A DNA stretch of 64,000 nucleotides from Paracoccus wurundjeri. Lineage in GTDB: Bacteria > Pseudomonadota > Alphaproteobacteria > Rhodobacterales > Rhodobacteraceae. Positions 8,073 to 18,053 of this stretch are shown here, piece by piece; position 1 is the first letter of the stretch; each line of letters opens with the position of its first letter. The DNA lies in assembly GCF_030678915.1 (NCBI RefSeq), contig NZ_JAUUTZ010000008.1, positions 124,001 to 188,000 of the forward strand, given 5' to 3'. Under the pieces are notes generated by a model. That model made no database searches, had not been told where the DNA came from, and was given only the letters and a program-made list of their open reading frames with translations. The position numbers and the translations under genes were made by a program.

Positions 8073-9338
8073 ATGGCTAACCAGTCCGGCTCAGACAGCA
8101 AGAACACGCTTTACTGCAGCTTTTGCGGTAAAAGCCAGCATGAGGTTCGCAAGCTGATTGCAGGACCGACAGTGTTCATCTGCGATGAATGCGTCGAGCT
8201 TTGCATGGACATTATCCGCGAGGAAACCAAGTCGACCGGGCTGAAATCCGATAATGGCGTGCCGACACCCAAGGAAATCTGCCAGGTTCTGGACGATTAT
8301 GTCATCGGTCAGGAACATGCGAAGCGTGTCCTGTCTGTCGCGGTGCATAACCATTATAAACGGCTGAATAACGGCGCAAAATCCGATATCGAACTGGCGA
8401 AGTCGAATATCCTGCTGATTGGTCCTACGGGATGCGGCAAAACGCTGCTGGCGCAGACGCTGGCACGCATTCTTGACGTGCCGTTCACCATGGCCGATGC
8501 GACGACGCTGACCGAGGCGGGATATGTCGGCGAGGATGTCGAGAATATTATCCTTAAGCTGTTGCAGGCCAGCGAATACAATGTTGAGCGCGCGCAGTCC
8601 GGAATCGTCTACATCGACGAGGTCGACAAGATCACGCGCAAATCCGACAATCCGTCGATTACCCGAGATGTGTCGGGCGAAGGGGTGCAGCAGGCGCTTC
8701 TGAAGATCATGGAGGGGACTGTCGCCTCGGTGCCTCCGCAGGGCGGCCGCAAGCACCCGCAACAGGAATTCCTGCAGGTGGATACGACGAATATCCTGTT
8801 CATCTGCGGTGGCGCATTTGCCGGGCTTGATCGGATCATCTCGCAGCGCAACAAGGGCAGCGCCATGGGCTTTGGCGCCGAGGTCAAGGAAAACGACGAC
8901 CGCGGCGTGGGTGAGCTGTTCAAGGATCTGGAACCTGAAGACCTGCTGAAATTCGGACTTATCCCGGAATTCGTCGGTCGTCTGCCGGTGATCGCGACCT
9001 TGACCGATCTGGACGAGGAAGCCCTGATCATCATCCTGACCAAGCCCAAGAACGCTTTGGTCAAGCAGTATCAACGGCTGTTCGATCTTGAAAACGTGCA
9101 GCTGACATTTACCGACGACGCCCTGAGCGCGATCGCGAAGCGCGCGATCAAGCGCAAGACCGGCGCGCGAGGATTGCGTTCGATCATGGAAGATATTCTT
9201 CTGGATACCATGTTCGACTTGCCCGGCATGGATAGCGTTTCAGAGGTCGTGGTGAATGAGGACGCGGTCGAGAATGCATCGGCCAAGCCTTTGCTGATTC
9301 ATGCCGAAAACAAGAAAGAGAGTGCCTCGGCCGGATGA
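8073..9338 (+). CDS. clpX: ATP-dependent Clp protease ATP-binding subunit
   Basis: ClpX is the hexameric AAA+ unfoldase that feeds substrates to ClpP. The 421-residue protein begins with a zinc-binding domain (CSFCGKSQ and CDECVELC, about residues 15-37). It continues with the AAA+ module: Walker A GPTGCGKT near residue 115, the pore loop with GYVGED, Walker [11 protein letters not shown], the RKSDNPS segment, and the C-terminal sensor-2 motif [13 protein letters not shown] precedes the ATG. The 165-base gap after clpP may contain its own promoter; I see no strong match. Confidence 0.98.
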   Translation: MANQSGSDSKNTLYCSFCGKSQHEVRKLIAGPTVFICDECVELCMDIIREETKSTGLKSDNGVPTPKEICQVLDDYVIGQEHAKRVLSVAVHNHYKRLNNGAKSDIELAKSNILLIGPTGCGKTLLAQTLARILDVPFTMADATTLTEAGYVGEDVENIILKLLQASEYNVERAQSGIVYIDEVDKITRKSDNPSITRDVSGEGVQQALLKIMEGTVASVPPQGGRKHPQQEFLQVDTTNILFICGGAFAGLDRIISQRNKGSAMGFGAEVKENDDRGVGELFKDLEPEDLLKFGLIPEFVGRLPVIATLTDLDEEALIIILTKPKNALVKQYQRLFDLENVQLTFTDDALSAIAKRAIKRKTGARGLRSIMEDILLDTMFDLPGMDSVSEVVVNEDAVENASAKPLLIHAENKKESASAG

Positions 9339-9355
9339 GCGGGGTGCTTGGGCAT

Positions 9356-9425
9356 CGGGGGTTGTCTGCCCCCGGCCCGGCCTTTGATCGGACTCCCCCG
9401 AGGATATTTGAGTGAAGAAAGAAGG
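9356..9425 (+). repeat. hairpin-plus-tail dispersed element, copy B
   Basis: Just after clpX, CGGGGG (9356-9361) pairs with CCCCCG (9369-9374). A second C-run follows, then the tail GGATATTTGAGTGAAG and AAAGAAGG at 9402-9425. The same layout, hairpin then GGGATATTTAAGTGAGG and AAGAAGG, occurs on the minus strand at 47372-47415. The hairpin could end clpX transcription. Confidence 0.6.
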
Positions 9426-9515
9426 CCGGACCGCTGATTATACGGTGCGGGGACTGGATCTTCGCGGTGAGTTCCGCCATATCATTGACGAACCCGAGTT
9501 ATGAGGTCTGCGCCC

Positions 9516-9890
9516 ATGTCGTTTCTGCTTCGTGCCCTGACCTGGTGGAACAGCCAGACGATCAATACCCAGTTCTGGACCTGGCGTAACGGAACCAAGG
9601 TGGGTGAGGATAGCGAAGGCAATTTGTTCTATCAGAACAGGGATGGCAGCCGTCGTTGGGTGATCTTTAACGGTGAATCCCAGGCAAGCCGGGTCAGCCC
9701 CGAATGGCATGGCTGGCTGCATCACACATGGGCCGAGCCGCCGACCGAGGCGCCTTTGCCACATAAGCCCTGGGAACAGCCGCATCTGGCGAATATGACC
9801 GGGACCGAGGAAGCCTATTATCCGGAAGGGTCGCTTCAGCGTCCCGAGCCGGTGGCGCGCCGCGATTACGATGCCTGGCAGCCAGAATAG
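9516..9890 (+). CDS. NDUFA12-type NADH:ubiquinone oxidoreductase accessory subunit
   Basis: The 124-residue protein resembles the B17.2/NDUFA12 accessory subunit of complex I, which in alphaproteobacteria and mitochondria sits on the peripheral arm. Diagnostic residues are the aromatic N-terminal [45 protein letters not shown] and the C-terminal YDAWQPE. ATG 9516 is preferred over ATG 9501 because GAGG lies eight bases upstream and family members begin close to the aromatic stretch. The DUF2155 gene starts directly after its stop. The complex I core operon is not in this window. Confidence 0.9.
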   Translation: MSFLLRALTWWNSQTINTQFWTWRNGTKVGEDSEGNLFYQNRDGSRRWVIFNGESQASRVSPEWHGWLHHTWAEPPTEAPLPHKPWEQPHLANMTGTEEAYYPEGSLQRPEPVARRDYDAWQPE

Positions 9891-10313
9891 ATGTCTGTCA
9901 GACGGCTGACACGGGCTGCTGCGGCACTGGCGGTATATGGCTTTGCCGCCTTGCCGCTTCTGGCGCAGGAGATCGTGGAATCGGATCAGGATACCCCTCC
10001 GCCTGTGATACGGGAGAGGGTCGCGCGTGCGGATACCGCCTTGCTGCGCGGCTTGGACAAGGTATCGGGTCGGACAACCGATCTGACGGTCGGCGTAGGT
10101 GAGGCGGTCCGGCTGGGGCGGCTGGAGATACGGTTGGGTGAATGCCGTTACCCTGCCGATGATCCGAGTTCTGATGCTTATGCGCAACTTACCATCACCG
10201 ATCAGTCGGAAAATGTGACGCGGTTCAGCGGCTGGATGATCGCCTCTTCCCCGGCGCTTTCGGCGCTTGACGATGCGCGCTATGATGTCTGGGTGATTTC
10301 TTGCCAGATTTGA
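9891..10313 (+). CDS. DUF2155 domain exported protein
   Basis: The 140-residue protein has a signal peptide (residues about 1-26, cleavage after LLAQ or ALPLLA). The DUF2155 core runs from about residue 42 to the end: LRGLDKVSGRTTDL, VRLGRLEIRLGECRYP, and SGWMIASSPALSALDDARYDVWVISC. Two conserved Cys, in GECRYP and VISCQI, could form a disulfide. The function is unknown. The ATG immediately follows the NDUFA12 stop codon. Its last 34 bases overlap the end of aat on the other strand, a convergent overlap of two real genes. Confidence 0.85.
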   Translation: MSVRRLTRAAAALAVYGFAALPLLAQEIVESDQDTPPPVIRERVARADTALLRGLDKVSGRTTDLTVGVGEAVRLGRLEIRLGECRYPADDPSSDAYAQLTITDQSENVTRFSGWMIASSPALSALDDARYDVWVISCQI

Positions 10314-10909
10314 TTGGAATCCGGTAAAGAATAGGCCCTAAAATCCGCCTCTGATCTTAGGGCATTGGCGAGCTGCTGGCGATAGGCCAGGCGTGGAATC
10401 TCGCGGCCGCCCATTCGCTCCAGATGCGGTGTCAGGAATTGCGTGTCGAATAGCGTAAAACCGCATCGGGCAAGATGGCACGATGTCCAAAGCAGCGCCA
10501 TTTTCGATCCGTTGGTTCTGGTTGAAACCATCGATTCGCCAAAGAATGCCGAACCCAGGGTGACGCCGAAGATGCCGCCCGCAAACTGATTTTCGTAACG
10601 AATTTCAATGGCATGAGCGTGGTCCGCCTGATGCAGATCGCGATAGAGATGGCGCAGCGGCGTGTTGATCCATGTTTCGCGCCGATCGGCGCAGGCTGCG
10701 ACGACCCGGTCGAAATCCGTGTCGAGATGCGCGGACCATCCTCCGCGCCGCAAATCGCGCAGCAGTGAGCGGGAAGCATGAATCTTGCCCACAGGCAGGA
10801 CGCCCCGCACCGGTGGGTCGAACCAATGCAGATGCGGATCATCGGCACGTTCCGCCATCGGGAAGACGCCCTGCGCGTAGCCGGACAGCAATTGCGCGGG
10901 CGTCAGCAC
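10280..10909 (-). CDS. aat: leucyl/phenylalanyl-tRNA-protein transferase
   Basis: Aat adds Leu or Phe from aminoacyl-tRNA to proteins with N-terminal Lys or Arg, marking them for the ClpS/ClpAP N-end-rule pathway. The 209-residue protein shows GYAQGVFPMAE, WFDPPVRGVLP, TWINTPLRHLY, GGIFGVTLGSAFFGESM and LFDTQFLTPHL, all family hallmarks. The start is GTG at 10909, six bases after the accC stop, with no clear Shine-Dalgarno; coupling to accC is likely. The end overlaps the DUF2155 gene by 34 bases. Confidence 0.95.
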   Translation of the reverse strand: MLTPAQLLSGYAQGVFPMAERADDPHLHWFDPPVRGVLPVGKIHASRSLLRDLRRGGWSAHLDTDFDRVVAACADRRETWINTPLRHLYRDLHQADHAHAIEIRYENQFAGGIFGVTLGSAFFGESMVSTRTNGSKMALLWTSCHLARCGFTLFDTQFLTPHLERMGGREIPRLAYRQQLANALRSEADFRAYSLPDSNQIWQEITQTS

Positions 10910-10915
10910 CGGGGT

Positions 10916-12262
10916 TCAGCCGAAATTCTGGTCCAGCCAGCGTTCCAGCCAGTGAATCGAGTAATTGCCCGTCTGGATATCCGGCTCTTGCAGCAACGCG
11001 CGGAACAGCGGCACAGTGGTATCGACGCCATCCACGATCAATTCGCCAAGGGCGCGATCAAGCCGTGCCAAAGCCTCGCGCCGGTCGCGGCCGTGTACGA
11101 TCAGCTTTCCGATCAGGCTGTCGTAATAGGGCGGGATCGAATAGCCCTGATACAGCGCCGAATCCATCCGAACGCCCAGGCCCCCCGGCGCATGAAACTG
11201 GCTGATCCTGCCGGGGCAGGGGGTGAAACCCGGTACCTTCTCGGCATTGATGCGGACCTCGATGGAATGGCCGCGGATCGACAGGTTTTCCTGCTGAAAT
11301 TCCATCTCTTCGCCTGCCGCGACCAGGATTTGCTGGCGAACCAGATCGACGCCGAAAATCGCCTCGGTCACGGGATGTTCGACCTGAAGACGAGTGTTCA
11401 TCTCGATGAAATAGAATTCGTCATCCTCGAACAGGAATTCGATCGTGCCTGCACCCGCATAGCCGATCTTGGCCACTGCATCCGCGCAGATCGTGCCGAT
11501 CCGGGCGCGTTGTTCGGCGGTGATGGCGGGGCCAGGGGCTTCTTCCAGAACCTTCTGGTGTCGGCGTTGCAGCGAACAATCGCGTTCGCCCAGATGCACA
11601 GCGCGCCCCTTGCCGTCGCCAAAGACCTGAATTTCGATATGGCGCGGTTTTTGCAGGTATTTCTCGATATAGACATCTGGATTGCCGAAAGCCGCCTTGG
11701 CTTCGGCTCTTGCGGTGCGGAACGCAACCTCCAGCCCATTCTCGTCCAGCGCGACCTTCATGCCGCGCCCGCCGCCGCCTGCCGTGGCCTTGATGATGAC
11801 CGGATAGCCGATCTCGGCGGCGACGCGCTTGGCGTCATCCACATCGGCCACGCCGCCCTCGCTGCCCGGAACGCAGGGCACGCCAAGCGCCTTCATCGTT
11901 TCCTTGGCGGTGATCTTGTCGCCCATGATCCGGATATGTTCGGCCCGGGGGCCGATGAAGGTGATGCCGTGATCCTCCAGCATCTGCACGAAACCGGCAT
12001 TCTCGGACAGGAAACCGTAACCGGGATGGATTGCCTGCGCCCCGGTAATCTCGCAGGCCGAGATGATGGCGGGCATCGACAGATAGCTGGCCGAGGATGG
12101 AGCCGGACCGATACAGACCGATTCGTCGGCCATACGGACATGCATGGCATCCTCATCGGCAGTGGAATGGACCGCGACCGAGGCAATGCCCATCTCGCGG
12201 CAGGCGCGGATCACGCGAAGGGCGATCTCGCCGCGATTGGCGATCAGGAGCTTGTCGAACAT
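10916..12262 (-). CDS. accC: acetyl-CoA carboxylase, biotin carboxylase subunit
   Basis: AccC carboxylates biotin on AccB using ATP and bicarbonate, the first half-reaction of malonyl-CoA synthesis. The 448-residue length is standard. Visible features are the N-terminal [27 protein letters not shown], the ATP-grasp glycine loop [25 protein letters not shown], the catalytic [14 protein letters not shown] and [14 protein letters not shown] 12262 has GAGG upstream and fits the family; the in-frame codon further upstream is only a TTG. Order accB-accC with a seven-base gap, then aat six bases on, indicates one transcript. Confidence 0.97.
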   Translation of the reverse strand: MFDKLLIANRGEIALRVIRACREMGIASVAVHSTADEDAMHVRMADESVCIGPAPSSASYLSMPAIISACEITGAQAIHPGYGFLSENAGFVQMLEDHGITFIGPRAEHIRIMGDKITAKETMKALGVPCVPGSEGGVADVDDAKRVAAEIGYPVIIKATAGGGGRGMKVALDENGLEVAFRTARAEAKAAFGNPDVYIEKYLQKPRHIEIQVFGDGKGRAVHLGERDCSLQRRHQKVLEEAPGPAITAEQRARIGTICADAVAKIGYAGAGTIEFLFEDDEFYFIEMNTRLQVEHPVTEAIFGVDLVRQQILVAAGEEMEFQQENLSIRGHSIEVRINAEKVPGFTPCPGRISQFHAPGGLGVRMDSALYQGYSIPPYYDSLIGKLIVHGRDRREALARLDRALGELIVDGVDTTVPLFRALLQEPDIQTGNYSIHWLERWLDQNFG

Positions 12263-12269
12263 GCCTGCC

Positions 12270-12773
12270 TCACTCGACAACCATCAGGGGCGCGCCGAAC
12301 TCGACCGGGCTGCCATCATCGACCAATATCCGTTTCACAGTTCCGGCGCGCGGGGCGGGAATGTGATTCATGGTTTTCATTGCCTCGACGATCAGAAGCG
12401 TGTCGCCTTCCTCAACCTGCTGACCGATCTGAACGAATGCCGCTGCGCCGGGTTCCGGTGCAAGATAGGCAGTGCCGACCATGGGCGAGGTCACCGCCCC
12501 GGGCAGATCGGCGGGATCGTCGCCACTGGTCTGTGCCGGTATGGTTGCGGTGGGCGCAGGGGCCGAAGGAGCAGGGGCTGCATGGACCGGCGCAGCCTGT
12601 ACCGTGACTTGCTTGCCATGTTTGGACAGACTGACGGTAAGCCGGTCATGTTCGCCATATTCGCGTTTGACCGATAGTTCGGCCAGATCCCGTGCATTCA
12701 GCAGTTCGGCCAGCGACTGGATAAAGGCCACGTCGCCATCGTGATGCTTGCCGTCGTTTGAATCGTTGCTCAT
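12270..12773 (-). CDS. accB: acetyl-CoA carboxylase, biotin carboxyl carrier protein
   Basis: AccB carries the biotin that shuttles CO2 between AccC and the carboxyltransferase. The 167-residue protein has an N-terminal helical part, an Ala/Pro-rich linker around residues 60-85, and a C-terminal biotinyl domain. The biotin site is K133 in EAMKTMN, and SPMVGT and the PAPRAGTV segment flank it as usual. GAGG lies upstream of the ATG. The 190-base gap before hisE on the same strand probably contains the accBC promoter, but I see no strong box. Confidence 0.96.
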   Translation of the reverse strand: MSNDSNDGKHHDGDVAFIQSLAELLNARDLAELSVKREYGEHDRLTVSLSKHGKQVTVQAAPVHAAPAPSAPAPTATIPAQTSGDDPADLPGAVTSPMVGTAYLAPEPGAAAFVQIGQQVEEGDTLLIVEAMKTMNHIPAPRAGTVKRILVDDGSPVEFGAPLMVVE

Positions 12774-12963
12774 GCCGTCCTCTGTAATATGTTTGCGTCA
12801 TCCCGAAGGGCGCTTGAATTGGGCCGCTTATAGCCTTCATGTCCGCCCAAGGGGAAGAGTTTCCGTCAAATCGTCAAGTTTCCGCCGCCTTGCAGAGATG
12901 ATCTGCCAATTCCGTAATCCTGTGGGGCCGGCCCAAGCTTAACGCGACAGCAACGGTCCCGGA

Positions 12964-13284
12964 TCATTTTGTCCCACGCGACGCCTTTTCTTCCAGCCCC
13001 GACTGTCCTTCGCGCCGTTCCAGTTCCGCCTCGACATCCGCCAGCGTCAGGTCGCGCGAAGCGAGCATCACCATCAGGTGATAGATCACATCCGCGGCTT
13101 CCGAGGTCAGCCGTCCGCGGTTGCCCTTGATGGCTTCGATGATCGCCTCAATGGCTTCTTCGCCGAATTTCTCGGCGCATTTCTCGGGGCCGCTGGCCAG
13201 TAGTTTCGCGGTCCAGCTGCTGCCGGGATCGGCAGTTTTTCGGGCAGCGATCGTTGCGGCAAGACGGTCGAGCGGGCGGGTCAT
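12964..13284 (-). CDS. hisE: phosphoribosyl-ATP pyrophosphatase
   Basis: HisE removes pyrophosphate from phosphoribosyl-ATP, step two of histidine synthesis. The 106-residue single-domain protein has the all-alpha MazG-like fold residues: [18 protein letters not shown]-type (here [18 protein letters not shown]), and [14 protein letters not shown] with the metal-binding acidic cluster. Its ATG overlaps the hisF stop as ATGA, and GAGGT is placed upstream. HisI is not fused to it and is not in the window. Confidence 0.95.
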   Translation of the reverse strand: MTRPLDRLAATIAARKTADPGSSWTAKLLASGPEKCAEKFGEEAIEAIIEAIKGNRGRLTSEAADVIYHLMVMLASRDLTLADVEAELERREGQSGLEEKASRGTK

Positions 13285-14042
13285 GTCAACCTCATCGGGA
13301 TACCAGCGGCGGCCATATGGGCCTTGGCCTCGGCAATCGTATAGGTGCCGAAATGAAAAATCGAGGCGGCCAGAACGGCGCTTGCATGGCCTTCGGTGAC
13401 GCCTTCGACCAGATGATCCAGCGTGCCGACCCCACCCGAAGCGATGACCGGGATATTCACTGCATCCGCGATGGCCCGGGTCAGGGGCAGGTTGAAGCCC
13501 GAACGGGTTCCGTCGCGATCCATGCTGGTCAGCAGGATCTCTCCCGCGCCTTTCGCCTCGACTTTACGGGCAAATTCAACGGCGTTGATGCCGGTAGGCT
13601 TGCGGCCGCCATGGGTGAAGATCTCCCATCGGCCCGGCGCGACGGTCTTGGCGTCGATGGCGGTGACGATGCATTGGCTGCCGAAACGGTCGGCGGATTC
13701 GGCGACGACATCGGGGTTGGCGACGGCGGCGGAGTTGAAGCTGACCTTGTCCGCGCCGGCCAGCAGCAGGTCGCGCACATCACCCGAGCTGCGAACGCCG
13801 CCGCCGACGGTCAGCGGAACAAAGCACTGTTCTGCCGTTCGGGTGACAAGATCGAACATGGTGCCGCGGTTTTCATGCGTGGCATGAATGTCCAGAAAGC
13901 AGATCTCGTCTGCTCCGGCGGCATCATAGGCGCGCGCCGCCTCGACCGGATCCCCGGCATCCCGCAGATCGACGAAATTCACGCCCTTCACCACGCGCCC
14001 GTCGGCAACATCGAGACAGGGGATGATCCGGGTCTTGAGCAT
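13281..14042 (-). CDS. hisF: imidazole glycerol phosphate synthase subunit HisF
   Basis: HisF is the cyclase subunit that uses ammonia from HisH to make imidazole glycerol phosphate and AICAR. The 253-residue (beta/alpha)8 barrel shows the catalytic Asp11 in [15 protein letters not shown] and IASGGVGTL as the two phosphate-binding loops, and [11 protein letters not shown]. It is three bases downstream of hisA and overlaps hisE by four bases. The glutaminase partner hisH is not adjacent, although in many relatives it precedes hisA. Confidence 0.96.
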   Translation of the reverse strand: MLKTRIIPCLDVADGRVVKGVNFVDLRDAGDPVEAARAYDAAGADEICFLDIHATHENRGTMFDLVTRTAEQCFVPLTVGGGVRSSGDVRDLLLAGADKVSFNSAAVANPDVVAESADRFGSQCIVTAIDAKTVAPGRWEIFTHGGRKPTGINAVEFARKVEAKGAGEILLTSMDRDGTRSGFNLPLTRAIADAVNIPVIASGGVGTLDHLVEGVTEGHASAVLAASIFHFGTYTIAEAKAHMAAAGIPMRLT

Positions 14043-14045
14043 CGG

Positions 14046-14765
14046 TTATCCTTTCAGGGCGGCCAGGGCTTCGCCCAGATCAAGCGCTCCGTCATACAGC
14101 GCCCGCCCCGAGATTGCCCCGGCGATGATGCGGGTCTCGGCAAGCGATTTCAGATCGTCCAGCTTCGACACCCCGCCCGAGGCGATGACAGGGATATGTA
14201 CGGCCCGGGCAAGCGCCTCGGTCGCGGGGATGTTCGGTCCCTGCATGGCGCCGTCACGATCGATATCGGTATAGATGATCGCGGCCACGCCCGCATCCTC
14301 GAACTGGCGGGCGAGATCGGCGGCTTTCACATCGGTTTCGGTTGCCCATCCCCGGGTTGCGACCCGGCCCGCACGGGCATCGATACCCACCGCGATCCGG
14401 CCTGGAAATGCCTCTGCTGCTTCGCGTACCAGGGCAGGGTTCTCGACCGCGACTGTTCCAAGGATGATCCGGTTCAATCCGCGGTCGAGCCAGCTTTCGA
14501 TCGTCGCCATGTCGCGGATCCCGCCGCCAAGCTGGGCAGGAATATCGACCGCCGCAAGAATCGCTTCCACCGCTGCTGCGTTAACCGGTTTCCCCTCGAA
14601 TGCGCCGTTCAGGTCGACCAGATGCAGCCATTCCGCCCCCGCATCCTGAAAGGCGCGCGCCTGCGCTGCCGGGTCGGTGCCGAATACGGTTGCCGCGTCC
14701 ATGTCGCCACGCAGCAGGCGTACGCAGTTTCCGTCTTTCAGATCGATGGCGGGGTAAAGGATCAT
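14046..14765 (-). CDS. hisA: ProFAR isomerase (HisA)
   Basis: HisA isomerises ProFAR to PRFAR, step four of histidine synthesis. The 239-residue (beta/alpha)8 protein starts at ATG 14765 with [17 protein letters not shown], the family N-terminus, with the catalytic Asp8. [20 protein letters not shown] and IASGGVSKL are conserved. The open frame continues upstream into the divergent DUF2147 gene, but those residues are not HisA-like. hisF and hisE follow in the same operon. The divergent neighbour means hisB and hisH are elsewhere. Confidence 0.96.
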   Translation of the reverse strand: MILYPAIDLKDGNCVRLLRGDMDAATVFGTDPAAQARAFQDAGAEWLHLVDLNGAFEGKPVNAAAVEAILAAVDIPAQLGGGIRDMATIESWLDRGLNRIILGTVAVENPALVREAAEAFPGRIAVGIDARAGRVATRGWATETDVKAADLARQFEDAGVAAIIYTDIDRDGAMQGPNIPATEALARAVHIPVIASGGVSKLDDLKSLAETRIIAGAISGRALYDGALDLGEALAALKG

Positions 14766-14903
14766 CTCGGCTCTCTCATTCGTCTTGCTGGCTTTCCTTT
14801 GCCATCTTGCTGACGAAAGGGAAAGGGTTTCACCTGACGTCATGCTTGCCATGAGCGTATTTTGAGGCACAAACTGCGGTTTATGATCCGAGGAGGAATG
14901 ATC

Positions 14904-15287
14904 ATGAGAAAACTGTTCTTTAGCGCGGCATTCCTGCTTGGCGCGGGTGCCGCGAGCGCCGACCCGATCGAGGGGATCTGGCAGACCCAGCCCGATGAGG
15001 GTGCTTTCGCCCATGTCACCATCGCACCTTGCGGCCAGGCTTTCTGCGGCACGATCAGCCGGACATTCAAGGACAAGACCGAATATCAATCGCCCAATAT
15101 CGGCCGGCAGATCGTGATCGATATGGCTGCGCAGGGCGGCGATAATTATGAAGGCAGGATCTGGCGTCCTGCGAATAACAAGATTTATATGGGCAAGGCC
15201 AAGATTTCCGGCGATCAGATGAGCTTGTCTGGCTGTGTCGCCGGCGGCCTGTTGTGCAAAAGCCAGACCTGGGTGCGGGTCCAGTAA
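14904..15287 (+). CDS. DUF2147 domain exported protein
   Basis: The 127-residue protein begins with a signal peptide (about residues 1-19, cleavage after ASA). The mature part follows DUF2147: [31 protein letters not shown]..., then [31 protein letters not shown] and [16 protein letters not shown]. Four Cys in two pairs suggest disulfides. Solved members have a lipocalin-like fold, but no reaction is known. ATG 14904 is chosen because AGGAGG at 14891-14896 is seven bases upstream; the ATG at 14898 is too close. It is divergent from hisA and appears monocistronic. Confidence 0.85.
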   Translation: MRKLFFSAAFLLGAGAASADPIEGIWQTQPDEGAFAHVTIAPCGQAFCGTISRTFKDKTEYQSPNIGRQIVIDMAAQGGDNYEGRIWRPANNKIYMGKAKISGDQMSLSGCVAGGLLCKSQTWVRVQ

Positions 15288-15393
15288 GCAAATAGGGGAA
15301 GCCCGGGGCAGGCATGGCCAGCTTCTGGTGGCTGCATGTCCGGGATTTCGGCAAACAGCCAGGGGCTGGCCTGCGGAATCTGGTCCGGCGGTG

Positions 15394-16059
15394 TTATCCT
15401 TTTGGCAACCCCAATGCCGTCAGTACGGATGACAGCGTATCGCGCGGCAGGATGATCAGCATCGGCCCGTCGATCTTCAACGTCACCAGCCCATGCGCGC
15501 GGTTCGACGTACCGACCCGCTGGCCCGGGGTGAATTCGATTCCGTCGATGGGCCATTCCAGCCCGGTGCTGATTCCGCGCGCCGGACCCATCGGATACAG
15601 CGAAACCCGCGTGCCCGGCATCAGCGGCAGGGTCAGCCGTGATGGCGCCCGGAACACGATATCTTCGGCGGTCAGCATGATCGGCACCGGCAGGCTGCAC
15701 GTGACAAGCGTGGTCAGTGCGGCCAATGTATGATCAAGCCTCAGGCCCGAGAAGCCGACCGCAAGCGCGAAAGGCGCCTGTATCCGCTTCAGGCATTTGG
15801 TGAAATCGGTACTGTCCTGTTCGGCGACATGGACGATTCGTTCGGCCGGGATGATCTCTCTTGCGGCATCGCTGATACTGTCCAGATCTCCGATCACCCA
15901 ATCCGGAGCCTGCCCCAGAGACAGGGCCCGATCCGCCCCGCCATCGGCGGCCACGATGGTCGGAGCGATACTGAGCGCGGTCATCAGTTCGACCGGGCGC
16001 ACCTCTCCTCCTCCGATGACGGTCACGCCGGTGTCGCAGATGACCAGCGGCGGGTTCAT
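15394..16059 (-). CDS. thiN: thiamine diphosphokinase
   Basis: This enzyme transfers pyrophosphate from ATP to thiamine, making thiamine diphosphate. The 221-residue protein shows the TPK catalytic domain: [11 protein letters not shown] near residue 40, [21 protein letters not shown], and [14 protein letters not shown], each family-specific. A smaller beta-rich thiamine-binding part follows (about residues 140-221). Its ATG overlaps the end of the DUF2842 gene as ATGA, with AGGGA just upstream. Thiamine diphosphate is the cofactor of the E1 enzyme at 44 kb, but there is no local link. Confidence 0.9.
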   Translation of the reverse strand: MNPPLVICDTGVTVIGGGEVRPVELMTALSIAPTIVAADGGADRALSLGQAPDWVIGDLDSISDAAREIIPAERIVHVAEQDSTDFTKCLKRIQAPFALAVGFSGLRLDHTLAALTTLVTCSLPVPIMLTAEDIVFRAPSRLTLPLMPGTRVSLYPMGPARGISTGLEWPIDGIEFTPGQRVGTSNRAHGLVTLKIDGPMLIILPRDTLSSVLTALGLPKG

Positions 16060-16268
16060 TCGTCCCTGCCTATGCCGGTGAACAGGCGTTTGAACGGCAT
16101 GATCCAGATGATGCCCAGAAGGACATAGACCAGAAGTTCGATCCAGATCGGCTGCCGACCCCAGGTCGCATCCATCCAGTTCGTCAAGGTGACAGCCACA
16201 ATGATATACGCCGGAAGACCCAGCACGAGCACAAGAATCGAGAGGCGTTTCCGAGTCTTCAAATCCAT
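16056..16268 (-). CDS. DUF2842 small membrane protein
   Basis: The 70-residue protein has two predicted membrane helices, about residues 8-30 and 43-60, with a short loop containing WMDATWGRQPIW. This is the pattern of DUF2842, a family I know only from alphaproteobacteria and with no assigned role. The start is taken at ATG 16268 (MDLKTRKR); the open frame begins 33 bases earlier but with residues not typical of the family. It overlaps thiN by four bases, so the two are cotranscribed. Confidence 0.75.
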   Translation of the reverse strand: MDLKTRKRLSILVLVLGLPAYIIVAVTLTNWMDATWGRQPIWIELLVYVLLGIIWIMPFKRLFTGIGRDE

Positions 16269-16302
16269 TGTCTCAGCTTCCCGGTTCGATGTTTTGGGCA
16301 AT

Positions 16303-16323
16303 CCGCCGATGCGCTTCCGGCGG
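16303..16323 (-). terminator. hairpin between purA and DUF2842 genes
   Basis: CCGCCG (16303-16308) pairs with CGGCGG (16318-16323) around a 9-base loop. It follows the end of the minus-strand purA gene and precedes DUF2842 on the same strand. The stem is short and no U-tract follows, so support is modest. Confidence 0.35.
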
Positions 16324-16349
16324 TGACACCCCTTTCCGCGAAACCATTA

Positions 16350-17642
16350 TTAATCCGAGAAAGGATCGGTCACCAGAATCGTGTCGTCGCGCTCGGGGCT
16401 GGTGGACAGGAGGGCGACGGGACATTGAATCAGCTCTTCGACGCGGCGCACATATTTGATCGCCTCAGCCGGAAGATCGGCCCAACTTCGCGCGCCCGAG
16501 GTAGAGCCCTGCCAGCCGTCCATTTCCTCGTAAACCGGCGTCACTCTGGATTGCAGCGCGGCAGCCGTCGGCAGGTAGTCATAATGCTGTCCGTCGATCT
16601 CGTATCCCACGCAGATTTTCAGCTTTTTGAAGCCATCCAACACATCAAGCTTGGTCAGGGCAATGCCGCTTACGCCTGATATGGCGCAGGTCTGGCGTAC
16701 CAGCACCGCATCGAACCAGCCGCAGCGGCGCTGACGTCCGGTGACCGTGCCGAATTCGTGGCCGCGTTCGCCCAGTCGCTGGCCGTCCTCATCATGAAGC
16801 TCGGTCGGGAAGGGGCCTTCGCCGACACGAGTCGTATAGGCCTTGACGATGCCCAGTACAAAATCCACGGCTCCGGGTCCCATTCCGGTTCCGGTCGCGG
16901 CCATGCCGGACATCGTGGTTGAGCTGGTGACATAGGGGTAAGTGCCGAAATCGATATCCAGAAGCGAACCCTGCGCGCCTTCGAACAGGATGCGCTTGCC
17001 GGATTTCCTGGCATCGGCCATGATTTTCCAGACCGGCTGTGCATATGGCAGAAGACGTGGCGCGATCTCTTGCAGTTTTGCCTTGAGTGCGGCCCGGTCG
17101 ATAGGTTCCGCGCCCAATCCCTGCCGCAGCGCATCGTGATGCGCCAGCAGGCGGTCAAGCCGGGCGTCCAATGTCTCTTCGTCGCCAAGATCGGCAAGGC
17201 GGATCGCCCGACGCCCCACCTTGTCTTCATAGGCGGGGCCGATGCCGCGACCGGTCGTGCCGATCTTGGCCTTGCCTGCAGCCGCTTCCCGAAGCTGGTC
17301 CAGATCCTGATGAAGCGGCAGGATCAGCGGAACATTCTCGGCGATCATCAGGTTTTCGGTCGAGATGGAGATGCCCTGCGCGGAAATCTTGTCGATCTCG
17401 CTGAACAATGCCCAGGGGTCCAGTACGACGCCATTGCCGATGATCGCCAGCTTGCCTTCGCGCACGATGCCGGAAGGCAGCAGAGAGAGTTTGAAAACCG
17501 TGTTACCGATGACCAGCGTGTGCCCGGCGTTATGACCGCCCTGAAATCGCGCGATCACATCGGCCCGTTCGCTGAGCCAGTCGACGATCTTACCCTTGCC
17601 CTCGTCACCCCACTGAGCGCCGACAACCACCACATTGGCCAT
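16350..17642 (-). CDS. purA: adenylosuccinate synthetase
   Basis: PurA joins IMP and aspartate with GTP to form adenylosuccinate, the first committed step to AMP. The 430-residue protein opens with [21 protein letters not shown], the GTP P-loop and catalytic region, and continues with [45 protein letters not shown] and [10 protein letters not shown]-like residues near 300. Length is normal. It stands alone on the minus strand, about 140 bases from slyX upstream. Confidence 0.97.
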   Translation of the reverse strand: MANVVVVGAQWGDEGKGKIVDWLSERADVIARFQGGHNAGHTLVIGNTVFKLSLLPSGIVREGKLAIIGNGVVLDPWALFSEIDKISAQGISISTENLMIAENVPLILPLHQDLDQLREAAAGKAKIGTTGRGIGPAYEDKVGRRAIRLADLGDEETLDARLDRLLAHHDALRQGLGAEPIDRAALKAKLQEIAPRLLPYAQPVWKIMADARKSGKRILFEGAQGSLLDIDFGTYPYVTSSTTMSGMAATGTGMGPGAVDFVLGIVKAYTTRVGEGPFPTELHDEDGQRLGERGHEFGTVTGRQRRCGWFDAVLVRQTCAISGVSGIALTKLDVLDGFKKLKICVGYEIDGQHYDYLPTAAALQSRVTPVYEEMDGWQGSTSGARSWADLPAEAIKYVRRVEELIQCPVALLSTSPERDDTILVTDPFSD

Positions 17643-17782
17643 GAGCAGGTCCTTCCATTACCCGAAAACTGTCCGCCAAGCGGTCTAGCGCATGACACTT
17701 GCGGGGGAAAGCGGATTTCAACCCTCGCAATTGCCGTGGTGCCGGGTCGGGGTGGCGATTCCGGAAATTGGAGCGGTGTGGC

Positions 17783-18001
17783 TTACCAATGCGGGGGACG
17801 CTGGTCGGACAGCGGGACGGTATTGCCCGCTTCGGTCTCGCGAGTCGCTTCGGCCTGCATCAGCATTTCGACGCGGCGCGTCAGGCGTGCGATCTCCGCG
17901 TCCTGACGGGCGATGACCTCGCTCAGATCCTCCGTAAGAAGTGTCAGATGGGCCAGAACCTCTTCAAGATGCTCGATTCGCGCCTCGTGCTGCTTGTCCA
18001 T
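17783..18001 (-). CDS. slyX: SlyX-like coiled-coil protein
   Basis: The 72-residue protein is almost all one coiled coil (residues about 5-45: [26 protein letters not shown]), followed by a polar tail ending in PPHW. Those are the features of SlyX, a small cytosolic protein of unknown function. The start is ATG 18001, chosen because a purine-rich GGAAGGGGG lies just upstream; the longer open frame would run into hisS. It is divergent from hisS, with 52 bases between the two starts. Confidence 0.75.
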   Translation of the reverse strand: MDKQHEARIEHLEEVLAHLTLLTEDLSEVIARQDAEIARLTRRVEMLMQAEATRETEAGNTVPLSDQRPPHW

Positions 18002-18053
18002 TTGGCCCCCTTCCGTTAGAGCAGCCACGGATTGGCCGGAAGGGCACAGGACC

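Noticed and set aside
10778-12607. Open frame of about 600 codons antisense to accC and aat
   Set aside because: It mirrors the codon bias of accC; its translation has no domain and accC/aat/accB are certain.
13254-14813. Open frame of about 520 codons antisense to hisF and hisA
   Set aside because: Same mirror effect in a G+C-rich genome; hisE, hisF and hisA are unmistakable on the other strand.
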